Origin: AWTP1-13 sp963827545
GTDB lineage: Bacteria; Pseudomonadota; Alphaproteobacteria; Rhizobiales; Hyphomicrobiaceae
Direction: 5' to 3'
Length of the DNA: 64,000 nucleotides
NCBI GenBank assembly: GCA_963827545.1
Contig: CAWHBI010000052.1
Span: forward strand, 62,001-126,000
The position numbers and the translations under genes were made by a program. This document shows positions 8,918 through 17,482 of this stretch, piece after piece. A model generated the notes under the pieces. The model had not been told where the DNA came from. It worked only from the letters and a program-made list of their open reading frames with translations, and ran no database searches. Positions within the stretch are counted from its first letter, which is position 1. Every line of letters begins with the position of its first letter.

Positions 8918-9784
8918 TCAGCCCGGGGCGGGCAAGTCGACGAACCGCAGCGCCAAAACAATCAGTGAATTGTAGAGCGCGTGGCAGAAGATGGCGACAC
9001 GCAGGCTGCCCGTTCGCCACAGCAGCCACGAGAAGAACAGTCCGATAATGAACACCTCGAGAATGCCGATGATGGAATAGCCGTGCAGCGCCGTCCACAG
9101 CCCCGTGGCGATGAGGGCGGCGCCCCAGAATCCGAGGCTGGTGCGCGCCAGCGCCGACAGCAAGAAGCCACGAAACAGCAGCTCTTCCGACAGAGGTGCG
9201 CCAATGCCGACCACTGCCGCCGTCAATGCCCAGTCGGGGCCTCGCACGAGATTCACGAAGGGGCGCAAATCCGTCGTCAGGTCGTGGCCCATGAGGTTGT
9301 GCTGAACGATGGCCAGTACGACCTGCAAGCCAGCTAGGGCGAGGATCGCCCCGGCGTAGGCGCGCCAGCCACCTGCCGGGGCGCGGAGGGCCAGCACGTC
9401 ACGCGCACGCCCCCCGAAAAGACCGCTCGCGACCAGCGTCAAAGCGACAACAAGAGCCTGCCAGACGGCAAAGACCTTCAAGGCCACCTCGGACGTACCG
9501 CGCCCGGCTCCGGGCATGGAGATCGGAGCGTGGCCGCCGCCGAGGCTTGGCAGTGACATTATCGCGCCCACAATGCCGAGGCCCACGATGACGACGGTTG
9601 CTACCAATCCAGGGACCGGCTGCCATGGCGTGCTGGCCCGGTAGGCCGCTGGACCTCGGAACAGACCACTGGGCGAGCGAACCCCGCCACTGTGCCCATG
9701 TGCTTGATTTTCCACAGGCTCTGCTGGCTCCCGACTGCCGCGGCCGGCCGTCCGGCGGCTCGGGTAACTTTCCTTTAGCGACAA
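8918..9784 (-). CDS. CPBP family intramembrane metalloprotease
   Basis: Multi-pass membrane protein of the CPBP/Abi (CAAX protease-like) family, up to 288 residues. The signature is intact: Glu200-Glu201 and Arg205 in SEELLFRGFLL, His234 in WTALHGYS and a last His near 271 in AIFCHALYNSL. About seven hydrophobic segments are visible from residue 60 on. The start is uncertain: no ATG exists before residue 76, the first possible codon is a TTG at 9784, and GTG or TTG codons further in would still keep all helices. It is divergent from the tmRNA gene. The substrate is unknown. Confidence 0.8.
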   Translation of the reverse strand: MSLKESYPSRRTAGRGSREPAEPVENQAHGHSGGVRSPSGLFRGPAAYRASTPWQPVPGLVATVVIVGLGIVGAIMSLPSLGGGHAPISMPGAGRGTSEVALKVFAVWQALVVALTLVASGLFGGRARDVLALRAPAGGWRAYAGAILALAGLQVVLAIVQHNLMGHDLTTDLRPFVNLVRGPDWALTAAVVGIGAPLSEELLFRGFLLSALARTSLGFWGAALIATGLWTALHGYSIIGILEVFIIGLFFSWLLWRTGSLRVAIFCHALYNSLIVLALRFVDLPAPG

Positions 9785-9797
9785 GTCTCCCTATATT

Positions 9798-10140
9798 AGG
9801 GGCGCCGGATTCGTCCGGCTATGGCGATAAATGGACGTCGCAATAAGCCCATCGGACCCGGGGGCAGTACCCGGCGCCTCCACCATATGCCGCCCTCCAG
9901 AAGGAGAGAGCAACGCGGCGGCATATGATGGGGGCGAACTAGGATCGACGAGGGTGTAAAGGGTGCTCTTTCGCTCGGCATGATACCGCCGTTATCGGGT
10001 CAATCAGAATAGTTGCCAATGACAACTATGCTGAGGCTGCTCTCGCTGCGTAACGCGGCGCGAAAAGCCTGAACTTCAAGCCCTGGCGTCTAGCAACGTC
10101 AGGCGCGGTTTCGGAGGGCACCGGGCAACAGAAGCCCTCC
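9798..10140 (+). ncRNA. ssrA: Transfer-messenger RNA, circularly permuted two-piece form
   Basis: Rescues stalled ribosomes and tags the nascent peptide. The acceptor piece comes first: T-arm CCGGGGGCAGTACCCGG and CGCCTCC followed by ACCA, ending at 9885. A perfect 10-bp hairpin (9885-9894 with 9917-9926) forms the intervening segment that is removed. The coding piece begins at 9930 with GGGGGCG, which pairs with CGCCTCC to rebuild the acceptor stem. The tag frame 10015-10053 reads ANDNYAEAALAA then TAA. The 3' helix GGAGGGC/GCCCTCC ends at 10140. This order (3' half before 5' half) is the alphaproteobacterial permutation. The 5' end near 9798 is an estimate. Confidence 0.95.
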
Positions 10141-10153
10141 ACTTGATCATTTC

Positions 10154-10180
10154 GCCACGGCTGGGGCCGTGGCATTTTGT
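10154..10180 (+). terminator. Intrinsic terminator of ssrA
   Basis: Perfect 8-bp stem GCCACGGC (10154-10161) and GCCGTGGC (10166-10173) with loop TGGG, followed by ATTTTGT. It begins 14 bases after the last tmRNA helix and ends only 5 bases before the sspB start codon, so most ssrA transcripts should stop before sspB. Confidence 0.75.
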
Positions 10181-10185
10181 CAGCT

Positions 10186-10900
10186 ATGACGGGCGAGCGG
10201 CAAATCGACTACGAAGCTTTGGCACAGGATGCCCTGCGCGGCATCGTCCGTACGGTGCTGATGCACGTCGCCACGATCCGGCCTGCCGGGTGACCATCAT
10301 TTCTATATCGCTTTCAGCACCGGGGCTGACGGGGCGGTCATCTCGAGGCGCTTGCGGGAGAAATATCCGGAGGAAATGACGATCGTTCTCCAGCACCGCT
10401 TCTGGGATCTGATCGTCAACGAGGAACGGTTCGAGGTGAAGCTCACCTTCGACGGCATCCCCGAGCGGCTCGTGGTTCCCTTCACCGCCATCAAGGTGTT
10501 CTTCGATCCCAGCGTGCCCTACGGGCTGCAATTCGAGGGCTCCGATCTTGCCAGCGGCGCAGGGCGCGAGCTCGAGCCGGAAGGGGGCGAAGCTCTGGAC
10601 ATCAGGCCAGGCTACGGCGCCACCCGGACGCGCAAGGGCGACGCCCTGGTCGAGGTGTCCAGGCCAAATCGCGCCGAAAAGAAGCCGCGTGTGCCCCGCA
10701 AGCCACGCACCGCCAAGAGCGAGGGGGCGGTTCAGCCCTCCGCCAAGCTGCCGGTCGCGCCTTCGGCTGGATCGGCACCCCAAGCCGCACCGCCCACCCC
10801 TGTCACGCGGCCCAAGCTGGTCGCCTCCAAGCCGGAGCAGCCGGATTCGCCGGCCAACGACACCAAGGTCGTTCAGCTCGACAAGTTCCGCAAGAAGTGA
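10186..10900 (+). CDS. sspB: SspB, ClpXP adaptor for ssrA-tagged proteins (frame broken by one base)
   Basis: Adaptor that binds the tmRNA tag and delivers tagged proteins to ClpXP. The alphaproteobacterial SspB N-terminus starts at the ATG at 10186 (DYEALAQDALRGIVR). The frame shifts by one extra base between about 10255 and 10283, after which LPGDHHFYIAFSTGA, LREKYPEEMTIVLQH, FWDLIV and FFDPSVPYGLQFEG continue. The reconstructed length is about 237. The tail is rich in Ala/Pro/Lys and ends TKVVQLDKFRKK, the likely ClpX-binding peptide. There is no clear Shine-Dalgarno, because the ssrA terminator lies directly upstream. Same strand as, and directly after, the tmRNA gene. Confidence 0.88.
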
Positions 10901-11348
10901 ACGCGGAACCGGCGCAGGCCTTACCGTTCCAGCCATCGGGATGGCGTCGCTACGCTGGTGCCGCAGACTGCGTGCCGCACGCAATGATGCGTCGTTCTCG
11001 CACGGCGAACCTATGCCAACTGAGCGCAAACCGAGCCGCTTCGGCGTGCGGCTTCGCTGTTTGGGAGCAGGGGCGACAGCCGGAAGGAACAAATATCGCG
11101 CGTTACTTCTGACGGACCTCAATAATAAACAGAAGTCAATTATTGCGAAGCCGGCCGCCGATGCTCGCCGGAATATCCGTCTGAGGGTCTTCGAGAAACC
11201 GACGGAAGGCTAACCTCTACAGGCTTACCGCGTTTAACTCACTCGGGATGGCAACCGTGTGCAGCCACATTCGGCTGCCACCTATCTACGTGCACTGACT
11301 TCGCGTTGGGCAGTGCCCTTTCCATCAGCATCCCGAGGGAGAACCGTC
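10901..11348. other. Intergenic region, no gene recognised
   Basis: 448 bases between sspB and the GNAT-like gene. Short open frames here show no family-like sequence, and I see no RNA gene or strong repeat. The last 15 bases (GAGGGAGAACC) are the ribosome binding site of the next gene. Confidence 0.5.
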
Positions 11349-12158
11349 ATGAGTAATGCCCTTGCCACAACCCAATCGCTGCTTTCGCAAATGACGCTTA
11401 GCCACGGTCCTGTTGGCGTTCTCGGCCGCACGGTCCTGCTTTGCGATACCCTCGCTCGCCGGTGTGGCGTCGCACTTTCGATCGTCACGCCAGACGCTTT
11501 CCTGGCCGCGAACAGAGCCAACAAGTCGAGTTGGCTGCCGCTGCTCAAGCTGTTCGACTGCCGTTTCAACGACCTTTCTTCGGACAACTCGCTGTTCCTG
11601 CTGGGACGCAATCGAGAGGGCGACATCGTGGCCTGCCAGGCGGCGCGATCCTATGTTTGGGAAGGCACGAACTTCAAAGACGAAGCAGAAAGCCTGCGCA
11701 TGCTCTATCGCGATCCAGCAGCCATGAAAGAGCCTGATGAGAAATACTCAGTTTCGAGCCTGGCTGCCAAAGGTACCGAAGGCCGTGTTGTCTATTCGGG
11801 CGCGGCCTGGTACCGGAGGGACTATCGTGGCAAGGGGTTGGTCGAGTGGCTGCCCCGGATCGCTCGCGCTTATGCCCGGGGCGTGTGGAACTCGAGGACG
11901 ACCGTCACGATCATGTCCGAAGAAAACGTCGCCAAAGGCGTATTTCCACGTAATGGGTATCGCAACATCGAATGGGCCGTGCATCTGCGCAATAGAGACT
12001 GGGGTGATGTGCGCTACGCGTACCTTTGGCTCAAGGAAGATGAAATGCTCGATGACCTGCGGCAATTTCTAGCCGGCCACGCGGCTGGGGATGTTGCTCT
12101 CGGTGCTGTTCGCGCAGAACATCAGTCGATCTCCGCCGCGGGTCACGCACGGCAATAG
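11349..12158 (+). CDS. Uncharacterised protein, possibly GNAT-fold acyltransferase
   Basis: 269 residues from an ATG at 11349 with GAGGGAGA at a good distance. I do not recognise the family with certainty. Mid-protein YRRDYRGKGLVEWLPR resembles the acetyl-CoA-binding loop (R/Q-x-x-G-x-G/A) of GNAT acetyltransferases, and FPRNGYRNIEWAVH resembles the region after it. It has no signal peptide or membrane segment. Its last 90 bases overlap the 3' end of the convergent gene at 12069-12914. The codon pattern looks like that of its neighbours. Function unknown. Confidence 0.65.
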   Translation: MSNALATTQSLLSQMTLSHGPVGVLGRTVLLCDTLARRCGVALSIVTPDAFLAANRANKSSWLPLLKLFDCRFNDLSSDNSLFLLGRNREGDIVACQAARSYVWEGTNFKDEAESLRMLYRDPAAMKEPDEKYSVSSLAAKGTEGRVVYSGAAWYRRDYRGKGLVEWLPRIARAYARGVWNSRTTVTIMSEENVAKGVFPRNGYRNIEWAVHLRNRDWGDVRYAYLWLKEDEMLDDLRQFLAGHAAGDVALGAVRAEHQSISAAGHARQ

Positions 12159-12914
12159 CATGCGCCGATAAATGCGGCGCACCCAGCCGGTCCCAGGCCA
12201 ATAGATCTCGGCGTCGATGTCGTTAACGGTTGGCCTGGGCGAAGCCAGTGCCTTGCGATGGCACTTTTCCGCCCAGGCCCAATAGCTGCGATCAGGTTGA
12301 TCTTCGAACGTGCGGCCGACGGCCTGATCGAGCCAGCGCGGATCCGGGATATGCAGGCCACGCCCCAGCGCCTCGAAAACCAGCGGGCCCTGGTCGAGCG
12401 CCTTGATGATCATGAACCGCTGTTTCAGGCGGTGGGTGGCCACGCGAACCAGCTCCTCGTGGTCTGTGCGGCCGCCTCCGTGCCAGACCCGCACAAGTTC
12501 GGCCAGGGGTGAACTCGGTGGCAATTGGCTAGGGTCGACTGGCTGGGAAGCGAAGCGCGGCAGAAACCTTTCAAAGGACGTCACGGCGCCGAGGCGAGCC
12601 ATGGCCGCTTCCGGCGACGTGAACAGTTCCACGGGCTCCGGCTCGCCGACGAACTCCAGGACAACCGACTTTGGCCTGTTGTCGGCCAGCCAATAGAGCA
12701 CGGAAGCCAGCGCGACCTGTGACACGACCTGCAACCGAACGCGAACACGGACAAACTTCGTGCCATCCTGAACTCCGACGAAGCCCATGCTGCGAATGAG
12801 GTCGGTCGGGAGATCCCCGCAATAGTTAGCGGCGTGGAACCGTTCGCGCAGATCAAACGATTGAACGTCCCACGTTGCACCGACGTCGTCGAACAGTAGA
12901 TTCCGCCTGCGCAT
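12069..12914 (-). CDS. Uncharacterised protein
   Basis: 281 residues from an ATG at 12914 (a TTG at 12929 is a possible alternative). I do not recognise the family. The sequence is soluble-looking, with several Trp/Arg/His-rich stretches (RVWHGGGRTDHEELVR, WAWAEKCHRKALASP) and a C-terminal stretch YRRMLLPCVTRGGDRL. The region from about residue 90 onward vaguely recalls PAS-type signalling proteins of alphaproteobacteria, but I cannot support that. It overlaps the convergent gene tail to tail by 90 bases. Confidence 0.6.
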   Translation of the reverse strand: MRRRNLLFDDVGATWDVQSFDLRERFHAANYCGDLPTDLIRSMGFVGVQDGTKFVRVRVRLQVVSQVALASVLYWLADNRPKSVVLEFVGEPEPVELFTSPEAAMARLGAVTSFERFLPRFASQPVDPSQLPPSSPLAELVRVWHGGGRTDHEELVRVATHRLKQRFMIIKALDQGPLVFEALGRGLHIPDPRWLDQAVGRTFEDQPDRSYWAWAEKCHRKALASPRPTVNDIDAEIYWPGTGWVRRIYRRMLLPCVTRGGDRLMFCANSTESNIPSRVAG

Positions 12915-13125
12915 CCCCAGAACCCGCAAAAACCCAGAGCAACATTAGATGATCGGGAGTCGGCGGGTCAATCGAGCCCGCTACGGTGCATGTGCACCCC
13001 CGCCAGGCCGGCATACACCAAGCGCCCGGCGAGGTGAACCGTGTCGTTACACTTCGATGTTGCCCGAAGCATCTTTGCCGGCCGGGAGACTACGACAACT
13101 GCTCCCTCCATCGCGGGCAGGAACA

Positions 13126-14370
13126 ATGCGAATGGCAACGGGCCGCTTCTTCGGTTGGCGCGTCGTGTGGGCTGCATTCGTGCTGGCGGCCTTCGGCTGG
13201 GGTGTCGGCTTCTATGGCCCGCCCATCTACCTGCACGCGTTGGTTGAGCGCAACGGGTGGCCCGTATCGCTCGTTTCCGCGGCCGTGACCGTGCACTTTC
13301 TGGTGGGTGCCGTGGTCGTGGCAAATCTGCCCGCGCTCTACCGTCGCTACGGTGTGCCGCGCGTCACGAAAGCCGCGGCCATGGCGCTTGGGCTCGGCGT
13401 TTGCGGTTGGGCCTGGGCGCAAGCGCCATGGCACCTGTTCGCGGCGACGCTGCTGAGCGGAGCGGGCTGGGTCGCCATGAGTGCTGCCGCCGTCAACGCG
13501 ATCGTTTCGCCCTGGTTCGACCGGGGGCGTCCAGTCGCACTTGCCACGGCCTACAACGGGGCGAGCATCGGCGGGGTCGTGTTCTCGCCCCTTTGGGTCG
13601 CCGCCATCGGCTACCTCGGCTTCCTCCAGGCCGCCATCCTCGTCGCCATCGTGATGACGGCCGTGATCTGGCTGCTTGCCGACCGGCTCTTCTCCAAGAC
13701 CCCGGGCGCCATGGGTCTGCGCCCTGACGGCCCGGCTTCCCGCGACACTGCGCCCGCTGCCCTCTCCGCGCTCCCGTCACAGCCACTGCCGCGCGCCTTG
13801 CTGTGGCGCGATCGGCGGTTCCTCACCCTCGCAGCCGGTATGGCACTCGGTCTCTTCGCGCAGATCGGCTTGCTGGCGCATCTGTTCTCGCTGCTGGTGC
13901 CTGCGCTCGGTCCGCAGTTTGCCGGTCTCGCCATGGCGCTCGCGACCGCAGCGGCGATAGCCGGCAGGATGCTTGGAGGCTGGGTGCTGACATTCGGCCT
14001 CGATCGCAGGCTGGTGTCGGCGGGGAGCTATGGCATCCAGATTGCGGCTTGCCTGCTGTTCGTGCTGGCAGCGGGCCACAGCGTCCCTCTGCTCCTGCTG
14101 GGCGTGCTGCTCTTCGGCTCGGGCATCGGCAACGCGACCTCGCTGCCACCCCTCATCGCCCAAACCGATTTCAGCGAAGTCGATGTGGCGCGCGTGGTAG
14201 CGCTCATCGTCGCGATTGCGCAGGCCGGCTACGCTTTCGCGCCGGCCGCCTTCGGCGTCATCCGCGAGGTGTCGGCCGGCGCTGGCAGCGCGAACGTGCC
14301 TTTGGTCTTCATTGCAGCCGCTCTCATCCAGGCGTCAGCCGCGTTCTGCTTCCTGGCCGGGCGCAAATGA
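13126..14370 (+). CDS. MFS transporter
   Basis: Inner-membrane secondary transporter of the major facilitator superfamily, 414 residues, about 12 hydrophobic segments in two halves with a hydrophilic loop near residue 200-225. ATG at 13126 with GGCAGGA upstream; the open frame before it is not membrane-like. FFGWRVVWAAFVLAAFGWG at the N-terminus and the WFDRGRPVALATAYNG loop resemble the oxalate/formate antiporter-like or monocarboxylate-like MFS groups. Substrate unknown. It converges on the DUF2339 gene (26-base gap). Confidence 0.85.
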   Translation: MRMATGRFFGWRVVWAAFVLAAFGWGVGFYGPPIYLHALVERNGWPVSLVSAAVTVHFLVGAVVVANLPALYRRYGVPRVTKAAAMALGLGVCGWAWAQAPWHLFAATLLSGAGWVAMSAAAVNAIVSPWFDRGRPVALATAYNGASIGGVVFSPLWVAAIGYLGFLQAAILVAIVMTAVIWLLADRLFSKTPGAMGLRPDGPASRDTAPAALSALPSQPLPRALLWRDRRFLTLAAGMALGLFAQIGLLAHLFSLLVPALGPQFAGLAMALATAAAIAGRMLGGWVLTFGLDRRLVSAGSYGIQIAACLLFVLAAGHSVPLLLLGVLLFGSGIGNATSLPPLIAQTDFSEVDVARVVALIVAIAQAGYAFAPAAFGVIREVSAGAGSANVPLVFIAAALIQASAAFCFLAGRK

Positions 14371-14396
14371 GCATGCGCCCGCCGAGCACACCGCTG

Positions 14397-17110
14397 TCAG
14401 GAACCCGGCGGGGCCTGCGGTCGGGCGAAGATCAGCTTCTGATACACGAGGCCGATGCCGATCAGCACTGCGCCGAGACAGATGACGGAGAATGCCCGCC
14501 AGAAGCCGCCGATGCCCGTCAAATCGTAGAGGAACACCTTGATGACCGACAGCACCACCAGCGCCGCCGACGCGAGCCGCGCCTCTGTTGATCTTCTCAA
14601 CAGGCCGTAGAAGAGAAACGCGAGGCCGAGAGCCAGCCATGCCACCGAGTAGGACCAGATCTCGGGTGCGCTCGTGCTCTGCCAGACGGCGAGACGCTCG
14701 CCCTGGAAGGCATGGCGCACCTCGAGCGTGACGTAGCCGAACAGCAGGAGCAGTGCCAGCACGGCGGCGCCCGTCACGTACCAGGCGGGCCGCACGCCCC
14801 GCGCCATGCGTGCCAGCACCACGGCTGCGACGCCTGGCAGCAGATAGCCGAGAATGAGCGAGCTGAAGACGACCGGACCGCGCACGGGATCCCTGCTGAA
14901 CAGCGGGTTCTCGATGAACCCGAGCCCGATCAGGGTCACACCGGCGCAGATGACGCCGAAGATCAGCGAGGCGGCATGGAACACGGGGTTCGCGCGCGCC
15001 AGGTCCATGCGGATCAGCACCGCCGCGAAGCCGAAGCCCATCAGCGCGAGCAGCCCCTGCTCGACATGGCCCGAGGTGGGGCTGAGCGGATCGCCGCCAT
15101 TGAGCGCGTGGCGGATCTGGAAGAACACCAGCAGCGCGGCGAACAGCACACCCAGCGCATCGCAGAGGCGCACTGCGAGATCTTCGCCTTCGCGCTTGAG
15201 GATGTGACCGGCGGCGAGGAACGCGACGGCCGGTGCGCCGTAGCCGAGCAGCAGCCAGTTGAAAATCGGCCAGGTGCCGACGTCGGCGCCCATGATGCGC
15301 GGGTCCCAGGCGAGGCGGCCCAGCACGATGACGCCGATGGCGACGACGACATAGCGCAGCAGCAGCGATGCGGTCGGCGACAGCGAAGATCGATGTGGTG
15401 AGAGCCGTGACGGCAAAGGCGACGGTGAGATAGCCGCGATCGAGCGTCATCACGAAGGCGAGCGTCATGGCGGCCGCCACGCCAGAGGCGAAAGCGCCGA
15501 TGGCGAGCCCGGTGGCCGGGGTGCTGTCGGCAGCGGGAATTTTTTGGAAGCGGTCGGCAGCGAGATAGAAGGCAGCTGCCAATACGACGGCGAAGAGCGC
15601 GAACGAGATCGAGCGGTCGAACTGGGTGACGCGCAAATAAGCCAGCACCAGCGCCAGCAGGGGCGGCACCACGCCAGCAAGCGCGTAAAGGCCGGACGTG
15701 ATCGACGGGAGGGCGCGGCCCCGCCAGAGCCGCAGCGTGGCCACGGCACCGACCGACAGGGTCGAAAGCGCGGCAAATGCGAGAAAGCTCGAGACGTTCT
15801 CCGGCAGGCGCAGCACACCCTCGAGAGCCGGCGCCAGCAGGCTAGGCTCCGGCGGAGCCGTCAGGCCGGGCCAAACCGCTATACCTGCCAGGGCGACGAT
15901 GCCGGCCAGCACGGCGGCAGCCGCGGCCGGGGCGCTGCGCCAGGCGGTAACGGTCAGGATGGCCATGGCGAGGACGGCAAAGGTAGTCCATTGCGCGTCC
16001 ATGCGGGCGGCCGCGAGCGCCAGCACTGCCAGCAGGGTTAGCGCGGCCAGGGCCAGGGTCGCGATCCAATCGGGCTCTGCAGCAGCGTCGGGGGTAGCCA
16101 GATGCGGCTCCAGCGCCATGAATGCCGCCGCGAGCGCCAGCTGCATCGCGACGTGGACGAATAGCGCGGACGTCCACATGCCCGCTGTACCGTCGCCGAC
16201 CTGGGCGAGCAGGAAAAAGCCCCAGACCACAGCGCCAGTGACGGCAGCCGAAGCAAGCCACAGCCAGCGCCTCAGCCGCGCCAGCGCATACGCCGCCCCG
16301 GCGACCACCCCGAGATAGAGCACGACGGGCCACGGGTTGGGCTGCTGCGAGTCGACGAGCATGGGCACGACAAACGCGCCAGCGAGGCCGAGACCGGCGA
16401 GAGCTGGTCCGTGCAGCGCGGCCGCGAGCATGGTGGCGATGCCGATGGCACCGAGCACCACGAAAGCCTCCGCCGGACCGACAAAATCGTAACGGGCGTG
16501 CGCGGCATAGACCGTGCCGAAGGCGCTGATGGTGCCTGCGGCCGTCAAGATGCCCGGAATGTGAGCAGCCGGGATGGCCTGCACCGGAGACGCGCGCTCG
16601 GAGCGCCGGAACCACTCGCCGGCTGCAATGAGCAGCACCGAGAACAGAACGCCGAGTGCAACCCGCACGCGCGGACCGAACACGCCCTGCTCGATCGAGT
16701 AGCGCACCAGCAGCACGCCGCCGAGCGCCAGCGCAAGCCCGCCGACCCAGACGGCCCAGCGCGTGCCGAGCCGCTCCTCCAGAGTGGCGCCAGCCGAGGG
16801 TGCGGGAGCCGCAGCCGCCACCTCGGGCACGGAAGGAGAGCTGGATGCACGCTCGGGTGTCCGGCTCCGGCGATGCAGGTTCCGCTGCCACGCTGGGTGC
16901 CTGTTGGGCCTCCACGTCGGAGGCAGCCGCGTGGGGATCGCGCGCAGCGACATCGGGGCGCCGGCTGGCCAGGCGCTCCAGGTCAACTTCCATCTCCCGC
17001 TGCCTTGCCGCCGCTCGCGCAAGTGCCAGCTCGAGCGCCTTGGCGGCCTTGCGGGCGTTGAACGCCACGACCAGGGCGACAAGCGCCAAGATGAGTGCAA
17101 GCCCGTCCAT
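14397..17110 (-). CDS. DUF2339 family large membrane protein (two frameshifts)
   Basis: Very hydrophobic protein of the DUF2339 family, about 900 residues when reconstructed. The start ATG at 17110 has GGAGG eight bases upstream; one helix (LALILALVALVVAF) is followed by a charged coiled coil and an Ala/Pro linker. The frame shifts near 16855, after which LEERLGTRWAVWVGG and more than 20 hydrophobic segments continue. It shifts again near 15370, after which LRYVVVAIGVIVLGRL and the C-terminal helices follow. Both breaks lie inside conserved sequence and each needs a one-base correction. Biochemical function unknown. Confidence 0.8.
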
Positions 17111-17482
17111 GGGCACAGCCTCCGGTTCGCAGCCGCCTGACCTGCTGCAGTTTGCTTCTCAACGCCTAGTTGGCAACAATGTCAGAACGTGGTGCACGAC
17201 GGGTAAACTTGCGGAAGGCGCAATAACCGGGCAGCAAGATCTCGAAAAGCGAAGCGTAATACTTGTCTAAACCTCGAGTTGCCGATGGTTTTCTTGCTCC
17301 ATGGCGGAGGTGGTGCTGTCGGTGCGGACGAGGCCGGGTCAGGCGCCCTCGAAGAGGCCGCTACAATTGGCATTCCTCTTGCTCCCTTCCAACACGGACG
17401 GTTCGGGCGTTCAGTGTGGGTTCAGCCCGCACGGTTAACCTTCACTGAAGAGGGCGTCCGGCGGGGCCGGCCACGGCATTCG
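17111..17482. other. Intergenic region between divergent genes
   Basis: 372 bases separating the divergent DUF2339 and sulfatase-like genes, expected to hold both promoters. I cannot assign -35/-10 boxes with confidence and see no RNA gene or repeat. A frame open from 17279 runs into the sulfatase-like gene but has no family-like sequence before 17483. Confidence 0.5.

Noticed and set aside
10897..11112. A 71-codon frame starting at the sspB stop
   Set aside because: It overlaps the sspB stop like a coupled gene, but it has no recognisable motif and its composition is not distinct from intergenic sequence.
17279..17482. N-terminal extension of the sulfatase-like protein
   Set aside because: The extra 68 residues are not membrane-like and are unlike the family; the ATG at 17483 directly precedes the first helices.
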